A stretch of 64,000 nucleotides of DNA from CAVYPR01 sp963770505 (GCA_963770505.1 CAVYPR010000006.1:434001-498000), one strand, 5' to 3'; shown: positions 49,225 through 58,350, numbered from the stretch's first letter. The notes: generated from the letters alone by a model not told the origin. Made by a program: numbers and translations.

Positions 49225-50961
49225 TCAACGGCCGGTCCCGTCGGGCCCGAGCGTCTTCAGGTACGCCACCCAGTCGCCGTCCTCATCGGTGGCCAGCAGC
49301 CGCTCGATGGCGAGCCGGCGCGCCAGGTCGGCCTGCACCTTGTCGCTGGCCGTGAACTGCAGCTCCTCGTCGCCGAAGAACAGGATCCGGCGGGGCACCT
49401 TGTAGACGGCCAGGTTGGCCTTGAGGTGGGCCAGCACGGCTCCGGGGTCGGGCTCGGTCCCCTGCAGTGGCACCGCGCACATGACCACGGCCTCACCCAG
49501 CAGGTGGTGGGGGACTCCGATCACCGTGACCACGCCGAGCAACCCCGACTCGAATGCCCGGGTCTCCACCTCGACCGGGGAGACGTTGGAGCCCCCGGTC
49601 TTGATCATCCCCGAGATCCGGCCGTGCCAGTGCAGGTAGCCCAGCTCGTCGAGGTGGCCGGCGTCCTGGGTGTGGAACCACCCCTCGTCGTCGAGGCAGG
49701 CCTCGGGGGCCACCTTGTAGTACGTGCGCATCAGGTACGCGCCCTTCACCGTGATCTCGCCGCTCTCCCCCGCTGGCAGGGGGGCGCCGCTCTCGGTGTC
49801 GACGATCCGGATGCGCATGCCGGCGAGCGGCAGGCCGTGCGAGGAGAGCCGCAGGCTGAGCGGCGCGTCGTTGGGGAGCGCCGTGGAGACCGTGAAGGTC
49901 TCGCTCGAGCCGTAGCCGGCGCTCACGTCCCACGAGGTCTCCTCGGGGGTCCTCCCGGTGTAGCGGTAGAGGGCGCTGGCCGAGCGCAGGTTGCGCAGGG
50001 AGGTGAGGTCCCGGCGCTGGGCGTCGGGGTGGTCGGCCAAGAGGGCGTCGGTGTGGGGGAAGGCGGCGTAGGTGGTCACCCGCTCGCGCTCGATGAGCTC
50101 GAGGGCCGAGGCGGCGTCGAAGACCTCGTCGACGTAGAGGGTGGCCCCGCAGGCCAGGGTCCCCCCCAGCACCATGGCGAAGCCGGCCGACCAGAACAAG
50201 GGGAAGGCGCTCCACACCCGGTCGTCCACGGTGAGTCCCATCTGGCCGCCCCACCTCCACAGCTGCCCGGTGACCGAGCGGTGCGTGTGGAGGACCGACT
50301 TGGGCAGGGCGGTGGTGCCCGAGGTGTAGATCATGACGGCGTCGTCGTAGGGCACGACGGCGGCGGTGGCCGCGTCGAGCAGCGCGTCGTCGACGTCGGC
50401 GCCACGGGTGAGGAACGCCTCCCACCCCTCGAGCGCACCCTCGGTCCCCCCGAAGGCCACCACCCGCCGCAGGAAGGGGAAGGCCGGCGCGCCGATCCGC
50501 CCGGGCGGGGCCCCGACCACCTCGGGGTGGTCGCGGGCGAGGTCGGCGAGGTAGGTGTTCGAGGCCAGTCGGTCCTGCAGCACCGCCAGGGCGGCGTCGC
50601 AGTGGGCCAGGACGTGGTAGCGCTCGGGTGGCGCGGCGAAGGTGCTCATGGGCACGGCCACTCCCCCCACCGCCCCCACGGCGAACAGGGTGGCGACCAG
50701 CTCCGGGCGGTTCCCCATGAGCACCGCCACCCGGGTGCCCTTGGTCACCCCGGCGGCCACCAGCGCCTTGGCCACCCGGCGGGTCTCGTCCCCGAGGCGG
50801 GCGTAGGTCCAGCGCTCGGTCCCCGAGACCAGCGCCGTGCGCTCGGCGTAGCGGTCCGCCACGTCGGCCAGGAAGGCGCCGAGGGTCAGGCGCTCGGGGG
50901 GGACGCCGAGGTCGAGCGACGCCTCGAGGGGCGTCGGGACCCCCTCACCGGCGGACGTCAT
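49225..50961 (-). CDS. Acyl-CoA ligase (FadD-like)
   Basis: A 578-residue ligase longer than its neighbours because of an insertion before the P-loop. It has IYTSGTTALPKSVLHTH, YGSSETFTVST, GHLDELGYLHWHGRISGMIK, GGSNVSPVEVETRA and the catalytic Lys in TASDKVQADLA. The ATG 50961 has GAGGAGG and overlaps the end of the upstream ligase gene by 17 nt. Two consecutive ligase genes suggest activation of two different acids of one pathway, for example a side-chain acid and a ring-derived acid. Confidence 0.92.
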   Translation of the reverse strand: MTSAGEGVPTPLEASLDLGVPPERLTLGAFLADVADRYAERTALVSGTERWTYARLGDETRRVAKALVAAGVTKGTRVAVLMGNRPELVATLFAVGAVGGVAVPMSTFAAPPERYHVLAHCDAALAVLQDRLASNTYLADLARDHPEVVGAPPGRIGAPAFPFLRRVVAFGGTEGALEGWEAFLTRGADVDDALLDAATAAVVPYDDAVMIYTSGTTALPKSVLHTHRSVTGQLWRWGGQMGLTVDDRVWSAFPLFWSAGFAMVLGGTLACGATLYVDEVFDAASALELIERERVTTYAAFPHTDALLADHPDAQRRDLTSLRNLRSASALYRYTGRTPEETSWDVSAGYGSSETFTVSTALPNDAPLSLRLSSHGLPLAGMRIRIVDTESGAPLPAGESGEITVKGAYLMRTYYKVAPEACLDDEGWFHTQDAGHLDELGYLHWHGRISGMIKTGGSNVSPVEVETRAFESGLLGVVTVIGVPHHLLGEAVVMCAVPLQGTEPDPGAVLAHLKANLAVYKVPRRILFFGDEELQFTASDKVQADLARRLAIERLLATDEDGDWVAYLKTLGPDGTGR

Positions 50962-52582
50962 AGCCCGCCTCCTCGCGGTCCCACACCGAGGCCGGCACCC
51001 CGCGGGCCCGCAGTTCGTGCTTGAGGACCCGCCCCACCGCGTTCTTCGGCAGCTCGTCGACGACGTCGACGTAGCGGGGCACGGCGAAGTACGGCAGCCG
51101 GTCGCAGCAGAAATCCATGAAGGCCACCACGTCGAAGGCCGCGGGGTCCCTCGGGACGAGGCACACCATCACGTCGTCCTCCCCCAGTTCGCTCGGGCAG
51201 CCGACGGCCGCCACCTCGGCGACGTCGGGGGACCGCAGCAGGGCCTGCTCGACCTCGAAGGACGAGATGTTCTCGCCCCGCCGGCGCATGGCGTCCTTCT
51301 TGCGGTCGACGTAGGTGAGGTTGCCGTGCTCGTCCATCCGCCCCAGGTCGCCGGTGTGGAACCACAGGTTCCCCAGCTGGGCCAGCGTCTCCTGCGGCCG
51401 CCCGTCGTAGCCGGAGAACATGACATGGGGGCGGCGGGGCCGGCACACGATCTCCCCGGTCTCCCCGGGCGCCACCGACCGGTCGTCGGTGTCGACCACC
51501 GCCACCTCGAAGTCGGGGTTGGGCCGACCCGAGGCGCCCGGCGGGTTGTCGTCGGCCACGCCGGCCACGGTGAGGGGGAACGCCTCGGACAGGCCGTAGC
51601 AGGTGACGATGCGGCAGCCCCAGCGCTCCTGCACGGCCCGGTAGAGTTCGCCCGGCACCGGGGCCGCCGAGAGGAAGCGGAGCGGCACCTGCGCATCGCG
51701 CTCGTCGGGCGGGAGGTTCCACAGCATGGTCACCATCGCCCCGGCCAGGGCCATCCCCGCCGCCCCGTACCGGCGCACCTGGTCCCAGGTGGCGTGGACC
51801 GAGAAGGCGCGCTCGAGCACACCGGTCCCCCCGGCCAGCATCGGCCCGAGCACGCTGCCCACGGCGCTCAGGTGGAAGAGGGGCAGGGGCGCGTAGACGA
51901 CCTCCCCCGGCGCGAGCTGCCAGAGGTCGACCATGGTCGCCGCCGCCGAGAGCAGGTAGTGGTGGGTGGCCACGGCGCCCTTCGACGGACCGGTCGTCCC
52001 CGAGGTGTAGAAGATGGCGGCCGGCCGGTCCCACGACGACCGGTCCTCGACGGTGGCGCCCGCTGCGTCGGGGGGCAGCCGGTCGGTGGTCAGCCGTCGG
52101 AGCGGGGCCGGCGCCGTCGGGGCGCGAGGGTCCGTGCCGTCGGGCCGGACGAGCAGGGCGCGCAGGGTCGGCACCTCGGCGGCCGCCACGGCAACCCGCT
52201 CCTCGAGGCCCGCGTCCACCGCCACCACCACCGGTCCGCTGTCGGCGAGCTGCCGGGCGAGGAAGTCCCCGCGGAAGGCGGTGTTGACCGGGACGGCCAC
52301 CGCCCCGAGCCGGGCAGCCGCGAACCACAGCGTCACCCACTCGGGGGAGGTCCCCATGAACAGCGCCACCCGGTCCCCCTCCCCCACCCCCAGGTCACCG
52401 AGGGCGGCGGCCGCGCCCAGGGACCGCTGCTGGAGCTGGCGGTAGGTGAGGGGCTCGTCGTCGACGACGAGCAGTGCCTGGTCGGGGCGCTCGGCGGCCT
52501 GGGCGTCGAGCACGGCCGGGATCGTGAGGCCCTCGCGGGCGAACCGTCGCCCCTGCGGCTCTGCCGACCAGTCCCCCATCAT
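50945..52582 (-). CDS. Acyl-CoA ligase (CaiC/FadD-like) with Lys-to-Arg change
   Basis: A ligase of 545 residues. It has FYTSGTTGPSKGAVATHHY, YGLSEAFPLTVAG, TGDLGRMDEHGNLTYVDRKK and RRRGENISSFEVEQALL, the hinge type of carnitine/crotonobetaine-CoA ligases. The C-terminal adenylation Lys motif NxxGK reads NAVGRVLKHEL, with Arg at the usual Lys and a Lys three residues later, so half-reaction rates may differ. ATG 52582 or 52579 both lack a strong site; it follows the Rieske gene by 39 nt. Confidence 0.9.
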   Translation of the reverse strand: MMGDWSAEPQGRRFAREGLTIPAVLDAQAAERPDQALLVVDDEPLTYRQLQQRSLGAAAALGDLGVGEGDRVALFMGTSPEWVTLWFAAARLGAVAVPVNTAFRGDFLARQLADSGPVVVAVDAGLEERVAVAAAEVPTLRALLVRPDGTDPRAPTAPAPLRRLTTDRLPPDAAGATVEDRSSWDRPAAIFYTSGTTGPSKGAVATHHYLLSAAATMVDLWQLAPGEVVYAPLPLFHLSAVGSVLGPMLAGGTGVLERAFSVHATWDQVRRYGAAGMALAGAMVTMLWNLPPDERDAQVPLRFLSAAPVPGELYRAVQERWGCRIVTCYGLSEAFPLTVAGVADDNPPGASGRPNPDFEVAVVDTDDRSVAPGETGEIVCRPRRPHVMFSGYDGRPQETLAQLGNLWFHTGDLGRMDEHGNLTYVDRKKDAMRRRGENISSFEVEQALLRSPDVAEVAAVGCPSELGEDDVMVCLVPRDPAAFDVVAFMDFCCDRLPYFAVPRYVDVVDELPKNAVGRVLKHELRARGVPASVWDREEAGYDVRR

Positions 52583-52621
52583 CCCCCCCGGCCCGCCGCC
52601 GACGCCGTGCGCCGGCGGCCC

Positions 52622-53711
52622 TCAGCCATCCGCGGGCGACCCGTCCCCGAAGGAGTCGGCCGGGTAGAAACGGCGGGCCCACCGCCGGAGGGCCGCGTAG
52701 TCCTTCGCCTCCTCCACCGCGAAGGAGGGGTGCTCGAGGTACTTCATGTTCTCCCAGGTGAAGAAGTCCTGCTTGATGATCTGCTGCTGCAGCTCGATCC
52801 ATTTGGCGGTGCGCCCCGACGGTTGATCGGAGGTGTCGCCCTCGTCGCGCTTGGCGGACATCACGAAGAAGTAGTCGGTGAACTCCTCGTCGATCGGCGT
52901 GTGGCCGGTGATCTGCACCGAAGCCAGCACCTCGGGCGGGAAGCGGACGAAGCCGATGCCCAGCCCGTAGGTGTCGTAGACGACCTCGCCGTCGACCGGC
53001 CCGTCGGGGGTGAGCCACGTCGACGGGCGCCCGCCCCCGTAGTTGACGCTCACCGTGGCGTGCAGGTGGAACTCGTGGAGCTCGAAGCTGGTGGTCTCTG
53101 CCGGTCGGTCGCCGTGGTGGACCGGCATGATGTGGTAGGGGTCGGCGGCGTTCTCCACGATCATCTGGGGGTGCACCTTCACCCGGTTGACCATTCGCGA
53201 GTGGGGGTGCATGGGGTAGTAGTCGTCGCCCTCGAGCTCGGGCACCGCCGGTGGGTGCCAGGTCGGCGGCCCGCCGTCGCGGTCGAACCACACGATGACC
53301 ATCCCGTACCACTCGCGGGTCGGGTAGGTCCGGATCTGCACGCCGCGCTTGCAGCGCTCGCGTCGAGTAGGGGATGAGCGAGTTCGTCCCGTCCTGGCGC
53401 CACTGCCACGCGTGCCAGGGGCAGCGGACCTCGTCGCCCACCACGGTGCCCCCCACCCCGAGGTTCCCCCCGAGATGCAGGCAGTAGGCGTCCATGACCG
53501 ACACGGTGCCGGACTCGCCGCGAAAGCAGATGAGGTCGCGGCCGAAGTAGTGGAGGGGGCGAAGTGTCCCAGCCGAGACATCGCCCGACCACCCCACCAC
53601 GTACCACCCCGTCGGGTAGCGGTAGCTGGACACCGACAGCGGCGCTGTGTCCGCGGCCGGCTCACCGGGAGGCGCCTCGCTCTCGATCACGCGGTCGTCG
53701 GTGATGGACAT
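52622..53711 (-). pseudogene. KshA-like Rieske oxygenase, frameshifted
   Basis: The N-terminal part (ATG 53711, AGGGAG upstream) holds a complete Rieske site, Cys77-x-His79 and Cys97-x2-His100 (AYCLHLGG; RCPWHAWQW). It continues to NSLIPYSTR, where the frame shifts at about 53362. The other frame then carries RGVQIRTYPTREWYG, the mononuclear-iron motif ADPYHIMPVHHGD and the rest to 52622. Restoring one missing base gives a protein of about 360 residues resembling 3-ketosteroid 9alpha-hydroxylase oxygenase. It heads the steroid-type operon. The break may be an assembly error, since both halves are otherwise intact. Confidence 0.85.
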
Positions 53712-53747
53712 CACTGCTCCCTGGCTCGGCCCCCGCCCACCCGATTT

Positions 53748-53753
53748 CCACAG
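53748..53753 (-). promoter_or_regulatory. Putative -10 box (TACTGT) for the Rieske-led operon
   Basis: TACTGT on the minus strand gives a leader of about 30 nt ending in AGGGAG before the ATG at 53711. It is an AT-richer spot in a GC-rich gap. Confidence 0.45.
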
Positions 53754-53880
53754 TACAAGGGCGGACCCCCTCCCGCCACAGGCTCGGCGGCGCCGTCAAC
53801 GGCCCGGCGCGGCCCGGCGCGCGCCGCCTCCGGGCGACGCCGGCCGGGCCCGTCGAGCGCAACCATGTCGGATCGGAAAG

Positions 53881-53886
53881 TAGGGT
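53881..53886 (+). promoter_or_regulatory. Putative -10 box (TAGGGT) for the VOC gene
   Basis: TAGGGT, the same hexamer as at 1606, gives a leader of about 47 nt with GAGGAGG before the ATG at 53940. Confidence 0.4.
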
Positions 53887-53939
53887 CGCGGGTGCCCGGG
53901 ACGGCCGGTTGGCCCCCGGTGCGAGGAGGCTGGCCGGCG

Positions 53940-54404
53940 ATGCCCGAGATGCGCTTCAACCACATGGAGATGACCCTGGCCGCCGGGACGCTCGACGACG
54001 CGTTTCGAGCCGACCTCGAGAGCTTCTACGCCGGGGTGCTCGGCTGGGAGTCGATGCCCTACGAGCTCTTCGGCCGCCGGGGCCATCTCCTGCGACCCGA
54101 CCCCGACCAGTTCATCCTGGTGCTCGAGGTCGACGAGCCGGTCAGCTCCCCCAGCTACGACCACCTCGGCCTCCTGGTGGAGAGCCGGGAGGAGGTCGAC
54201 GAGCTGGCCGAGGTCTGCAAGCGGTTCAAGGAGAAGGACGGGCGCATGGCCATCAAGGAGTTGGACGACCTCGTCTCGCCCAACGTGGTCTGCCACGCCT
54301 TTTACGTCCGCTACCTGCTCCCCTTCTGGTTCGACGTCCAGGCGCTCGAGTACCGGCCGGGCAAGGCTCCCGCCCGGCGCTGGCGGCTCGGGCCCGGCAC
54401 CTGA
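53940..54404 (+). CDS. VOC-family protein
   Basis: A single-domain VOC protein of 154 residues. It starts MPEMRFNHMEMTLAAGTLDD and has FYAGVLGWESM, YDHLGLLVESREEVDELAEV and the closing FWFDVQALEYRPG. His in the first strand (FNHMEM), His in the second module (YDHLGL) and Glu near the end are suitable metal ligands, so an active enzyme is plausible. The ATG has GAGGAGG about 10 nt upstream. It is divergent from the Rieske operon and converges with the reductase at 54406 with 1 nt between stops. Confidence 0.85.
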   Translation: MPEMRFNHMEMTLAAGTLDDAFRADLESFYAGVLGWESMPYELFGRRGHLLRPDPDQFILVLEVDEPVSSPSYDHLGLLVESREEVDELAEVCKRFKEKDGRMAIKELDDLVSPNVVCHAFYVRYLLPFWFDVQALEYRPGKAPARRWRLGPGT

Positions 54405-54405
54405 C

Positions 54406-55407
54406 TCAAGAGCCCACGCGCACCAGGGTCCGGCCCCGGTTGCCCCCGGCCAGCACCCGGTCGAGGGCCGCGGGGAGGCCGTCGAGGTCCACCTCGTCGG
54501 TGGCGATGGCGTCGAGCATTGCCGGGCGCAGGTCGTCGGCCATCCGACGCCACAGCTCGCCCCGCAGGTCGGCCGGGCACTGCACCGAGTCCACGCCGAG
54601 GAGGCTGACCCCGCGGAGGATGAACGGGAAGACGGTGGTCGCCAGCTCGACGCCCCCGGTGTTGCCGCTGGCCGCCACCGACGCGCCGTAGCGCAGGGTG
54701 GACAGCACCCCGGCCAGCGTCGCGCCCCCGACGCAGTCCACCGCCCCCGCCCAACGCTCCTTGTCGAGGGGCTTGCCACTGGGGGCGATCTCGGCGCGGT
54801 CGAGCACCTCGTTCGCCCCGAGCGAGCGGAGCCAGTCGGCCGAGTCCGCCTTGCCGGTGGAAGCCGCCACCTCGTAGCCCCGGGCCGCCAGGATGCCCAC
54901 CGCCACGCTCCCTACGCCGCCCGTGGCCCCGGTGACCAGCACCTGGCCCTGGCCGGGGGCGAGCCCGCCGCGGGTCTCGAGGAGGTGGACGCTCAGGGCG
55001 GCGGTGAACCCGGCCGTCCCCAGCGTCATCGCCTGGCGCTCGGTGAGGCCCTCGGGGAGCGGTACCACCCAGTCCGACGGCACCCGGGCGTACTCGGCAA
55101 ACCCGCCGTGGTGGGCGACGCCGAGGTCGTGGCCGTGCACGACCACCGGCGCGCCGGCCGCCAATCCCGACCCCCCGGGGTCGGCCACGGTGCCGGCCAA
55201 GTCGACCCCGGGCACCAGCGGGGAGATGCGTGCCACCCGGCCGGTGGCGGTGGTGGCCAGACCGTCCTTGTAGTTGACGCCCGACCACGACACCTCGACG
55301 ACCACGTCGCCCTCGCCCAGGTCGTCGCTGGGGATGGACCGCACCTGGCGGACCACGCCGTCACCGTCCTTCTCGGCCACGAACGCCCGCACGCTCGCCG
55401 GGATCAT
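54406..55407 (-). CDS. acuI: AcuI/YhdH-family acryloyl-CoA reductase (MDR)
   Basis: This 333-residue MDR protein closely follows the AcuI/YhdH pattern: NYKDGLATTATGRVARISPL, VPGVDLAGTV, GTAGFTAALSVHLLE and the NADPH loop TGATGGVGSVAVGILAARGY. Family members reduce acryloyl-CoA to propionyl-CoA with NADPH, detoxifying a reactive intermediate. Here that would fit propionyl-CoA or 3-hydroxypropionate branches fed by side-chain cleavage. The ATG has GAGGGAG 8 nt upstream. It stands alone on the minus strand, 102 nt after the WYL regulator. Confidence 0.9.
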   Translation of the reverse strand: MIPASVRAFVAEKDGDGVVRQVRSIPSDDLGEGDVVVEVSWSGVNYKDGLATTATGRVARISPLVPGVDLAGTVADPGGSGLAAGAPVVVHGHDLGVAHHGGFAEYARVPSDWVVPLPEGLTERQAMTLGTAGFTAALSVHLLETRGGLAPGQGQVLVTGATGGVGSVAVGILAARGYEVAASTGKADSADWLRSLGANEVLDRAEIAPSGKPLDKERWAGAVDCVGGATLAGVLSTLRYGASVAASGNTGGVELATTVFPFILRGVSLLGVDSVQCPADLRGELWRRMADDLRPAMLDAIATDEVDLDGLPAALDRVLAGGNRGRTLVRVGS

Positions 55408-55509
55408 CGCATCACTCCCTCTCGACCTGCTCCGGACCCGCCCGTCGGCTGCACGGCGGGTCGGTGGGCGCCCGCCGCCCCGTCGGATCCGTCCGGCGAC
55501 GGACAGGTG

Positions 55510-56517
55510 TCACCGTACAGGCCGCGGCGCGCCGGGCGGGGTGCCGACCGGCCCCGGGTGGCGAACGGTCTCCGACCCGTAGAGCGCACGCAGCTCCGAC
55601 CCCACCCGGGCCAGCTGGGCGACGACCTCCTCCGGGGAGACGACCTCGACGCGCCCCCCGAAGCCGGCCAGCTGGGCGACCAGGACCTCGAGGACCGGCC
55701 CACCGATGGTGAGCCGCACCCGTCCGTCGGGTTGCCCTTCGCCGGTCCCGGCCTGGCGACCGAACATCCATCGCAGGACGTCGACGGTGGCCACGTCGGC
55801 GAGCAGGGTCACCGCGGTCTTCGCACGCAGATCGTTCACCTCTTCGACGACCCGCCCCCAGGCGTCGGAGAGCTCGAATCCCTCCGGTCGCTCCGCCGGC
55901 TCTCCCGTCCGCTCGACGGAGACCACACGGTCCACCCGGAACGTGCGCTGCCCTCGATCCGTTCCCGCCACCAGGTACCAGACGGAGCCCTTCTGCACCG
56001 TGCCGAGAGGATGGACCACCCGTGCTGAGGAACGCCCCTGGCGGTCGGCATAGCCGACCCGGACTTGCGCGGCGTCGACGACGGCGGCCTGGATCGCGCC
56101 GAGGTGGACCGGACGGACGGTCCGCCAGGTGTCACCCCAGCCCGACTGGTCCACGACGAACGACGACGCGCTCGCCTCGGCCCCGTCCCGGAGTGGTTGG
56201 GGGAGCGCCCTGACCAGCTTGCGCAGCGCGCTCTTGAGCTCGGGGGTGGCAGCCGCGGCCGGACCGGCCACGGCGAAGAGCGCCTTCACCTCGGCGTCGT
56301 TCAGCCCCGTCAGGTCGGTGCGCGCCCCGCCCAAGAGCCGCCAGCCGCCTCCCCGGCCCCGCTCGGCGTAGACCGGGATCCCCGCCGCCGAGAGCGCCTC
56401 GAAGTCGCGGCGGGCGGTGCGCTCGGACACCTCGAGCTCGGCCGCGGCCGCCGCCGCGGTGAGGCGCTGGCGGCGCTGGAGCAGGAGGAGGAGGGAGACG
56501 AGCCGGTCGGCGCGCAT
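55510..56517 (-). CDS. WYL-domain transcriptional regulator
   Basis: This 335-residue regulator has an N-terminal winged HTH at about 5-58 (AAELEVSERTARRDFEAL, then a wing ending GRGGGWRL), a central WYL domain that literally contains VWYLVAGTD near residue 184 and RTFRVDRVVSVE, and a C-terminal WCX-type extension. WYL domains sense ligands such as nucleotides or nucleic acid. It is divergent from a DinB-family gene across an 82-nt region holding three TGGC(C)A boxes, a candidate autoregulatory operator. Confidence 0.93.
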   Translation of the reverse strand: MRADRLVSLLLLLQRRQRLTAAAAAAELEVSERTARRDFEALSAAGIPVYAERGRGGGWRLLGGARTDLTGLNDAEVKALFAVAGPAAAATPELKSALRKLVRALPQPLRDGAEASASSFVVDQSGWGDTWRTVRPVHLGAIQAAVVDAAQVRVGYADRQGRSSARVVHPLGTVQKGSVWYLVAGTDRGQRTFRVDRVVSVERTGEPAERPEGFELSDAWGRVVEEVNDLRAKTAVTLLADVATVDVLRWMFGRQAGTGEGQPDGRVRLTIGGPVLEVLVAQLAGFGGRVEVVSPEEVVAQLARVGSELRALYGSETVRHPGPVGTPPGAPRPVR

Positions 56518-56526
56518 GCCCCCATG

Positions 56527-56556
56527 TTGGCAGGAAAAGTGGCCAGGAGATGGCCA
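56527..56556. promoter_or_regulatory. Candidate operator with three TGGC(C)A boxes
   Basis: TTGGCA (56527-56532), TGGCCA (56540-56545) and TGGCCA (56551-56556) are spaced about one helical turn apart between the WYL regulator and the DinB gene. The last two make an inverted repeat with a 5-bp spacer. The position just upstream of the regulator start suits repression of both genes. Confidence 0.5.
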
Positions 56557-56599
56557 GTTTCGTCAGGCATGATTGAGGTCCGAACGAAAGGAGCCATAC

Positions 56600-57151
56600 A
56601 TGCCCCAGCTCTCCGGCACCCAGATCCCCTCCGACGCCTCGACGTCGTCAACCGACTCCGAGCGGGCGGATCTGCTCGAGACCCTGGCCAAGCACCGCTC
56701 GTTCCTGCGCTTCACCGTGCAGGGCCTCACCGACGAGCAGGCGGCCCGACGCACCACGGTGAGCGAGCTGTGCCTCGGCGGTCTGCTCAAGCACGTCGCC
56801 GACGTCGAGGGGAGATGGGTCAGCTTCATCGAGCAGGGCGCCACCGCCATGCGGGGAAGTGACGAGGCCGCCATGGAGGCCCGGGCCCGCAGCTTCCGCA
56901 TGCTCGAGGGCGAGCGGCTGGATGACCTGCTCGAGCACTACCAGGAGACGGCGGACCGCACCGACGAGCTGGTGCGGACGCTGCCCTCCCTCGACGTCTC
57001 CCACCCCCTGCCCGACGCCCCGTGGTTCCCGCCGAACACCGGGTGGACCGCACGACGGGTGCTGCTGCACATCATCGCCGAGACCTCGCAGCACGCAGGC
57101 CATGCCGACATCCTGCGGGAGGCCATCGACGGACAGAAGACCATGGGGTGA
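56600..57151 (+). CDS. DinB-family (DUF664) protein
   Basis: A four-helix DinB-fold protein of 183 residues. Metal-ligand candidates are His in LLKHVADVEGRW (near residue 62) and two His in HIIAETSQHAGHADILRE (near 153-166), the usual triad. Related actinobacterial proteins are mycothiol-dependent transferases or isomerases. The ATG has AAAGGAG 7 nt upstream. It is controlled, presumably, by the divergent WYL regulator. Confidence 0.92.
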   Translation: MPQLSGTQIPSDASTSSTDSERADLLETLAKHRSFLRFTVQGLTDEQAARRTTVSELCLGGLLKHVADVEGRWVSFIEQGATAMRGSDEAAMEARARSFRMLEGERLDDLLEHYQETADRTDELVRTLPSLDVSHPLPDAPWFPPNTGWTARRVLLHIIAETSQHAGHADILREAIDGQKTMG

Positions 57152-57214
57152 CCCGAGGGCGGCGCCCGACGCTCACCCAGGCAACCTCCCGGCGCACCGG
57201 GGCCGGGTCCCGAG

Positions 57215-58339
57215 TCAGGGGAAGGCCAGGTCCCCGACCAGATCGACCGGTTGGCGCGAGATGGCCGAGCGGTAGGCCGCCTCGACCACGGCGTGGGCGG
57301 CGAAGGCGTTGGCGAAGCCCGGGGTGGCTGGCGTCTGCGCCCGGACCGATGCCAGCCAGGCCCGGTCGGACACGTACTGGTAGAAGAAGACGTCCCGACG
57401 GGTGACCCCGAGGCTGGTGAAGAACTCCTCCCGCAGGGCGGCCACGTCGAGGCGCTCGGGAGCCTGGTCGGGGCGTTGCACCAGGAGCGAGTCCTCCTTG
57501 GCCCCGATGACGAAGTCGGTGGTGAGCTCGACCACGCCGTGCTCGAAGAAGACCTCTAACCGTCGCTCCTCGCGGCCGCGCATCGAGTTGAAGATGGTGA
57601 CGAGGTTGCCGATGACGCCGCTCTCGTGCTCGAGGGTGAGCGTGGCCGTGTCCTCGACGCCATAGCCGAAGACGTTGCGGGTCAGCGCGTAGACGCGCGA
57701 AGCCGGCCCGAACAGCCAGTTGAGGATGTCCACGCTGTGGATCGAATGCTCAAGCAACGCCCCGCCGCCGGCCTGCTGGGCGTCGGACCGCCAGCTGCTG
57801 TGCCCGGGGACGACGTCGCCGGTGGGCCAGTACTGGTCGTCGCGCAGCGTGTAGGCCATCGGGCGCCCGAGCTCCGTGCGCTCGACGATCCCGGCCAGGG
57901 CGTTGTAGAGGGGGTGGTAGCGGCTGTTGAACCCGACCTGGGCCACCAACCCCGAGTCCCGCACCTCCCCGGTGAGCTCGCGCACCAGCTCGAACCGGGT
58001 GGCCAAGGGCTTCTCGCACAAGAGGGGCTTGCCGGCCGCCAGGGCCGACCGCACCAGGTCGGCGTGGGCGGTCGTGGGAGCGGTGATCAGGACGGCCTCG
58101 ACGTCCTCGTCAGCGGCCAGCGTCGCGCCGTCGTCGAGGAACCGCCCGAAGCCGCAGACACCCGCCACCCGGTCCCGGCCCTCGGCGGACGGGTCCGCCG
58201 CGGCCACCGGGACCACCTCGCCGTCCTCGACCATCTTCCCGAGGCCGTGGGCGTGGACCCAGCCGATGATCCCGCAACCGACCATGGCGAGACGGACCGG
58301 CCCGTCGGGCGCGGCCGCGGCGGGCTTGGGATCATGCAC
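57215..58339 (-). CDS. Gfo/Idh/MocA-family oxidoreductase
   Basis: A 374-residue dehydrogenase with Rossmann motif VGCGIIGWVHAHGL near residue 18, the family signature CEKPLATR (Lys important for catalysis) near 107, and a C-terminal alpha/beta domain with GGGALLEHSIHSVDILNWLF, whose His residues suit catalysis on a sugar or polyol. It is unrelated to the CoA genes around it. The GTG 58339 lies 5 nt after a minus-strand TACCGT box, so the mRNA is probably leaderless. Confidence 0.92.
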   Translation of the reverse strand: MHDPKPAAAAPDGPVRLAMVGCGIIGWVHAHGLGKMVEDGEVVPVAAADPSAEGRDRVAGVCGFGRFLDDGATLAADEDVEAVLITAPTTAHADLVRSALAAGKPLLCEKPLATRFELVRELTGEVRDSGLVAQVGFNSRYHPLYNALAGIVERTELGRPMAYTLRDDQYWPTGDVVPGHSSWRSDAQQAGGGALLEHSIHSVDILNWLFGPASRVYALTRNVFGYGVEDTATLTLEHESGVIGNLVTIFNSMRGREERRLEVFFEHGVVELTTDFVIGAKEDSLLVQRPDQAPERLDVAALREEFFTSLGVTRRDVFFYQYVSDRAWLASVRAQTPATPGFANAFAAHAVVEAAYRSAISRQPVDLVGDLAFP

Positions 58340-58344
58340 GCCAC

Positions 58345-58350
58345 ACGGTA
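58345..58350 (-). promoter_or_regulatory. Leaderless -10 box (TACCGT) five nt before GTG 58339
   Basis: On the minus strand TACCGT is followed by GTGGC and then the GTG start codon. No Shine-Dalgarno sequence is present. Confidence 0.5.
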
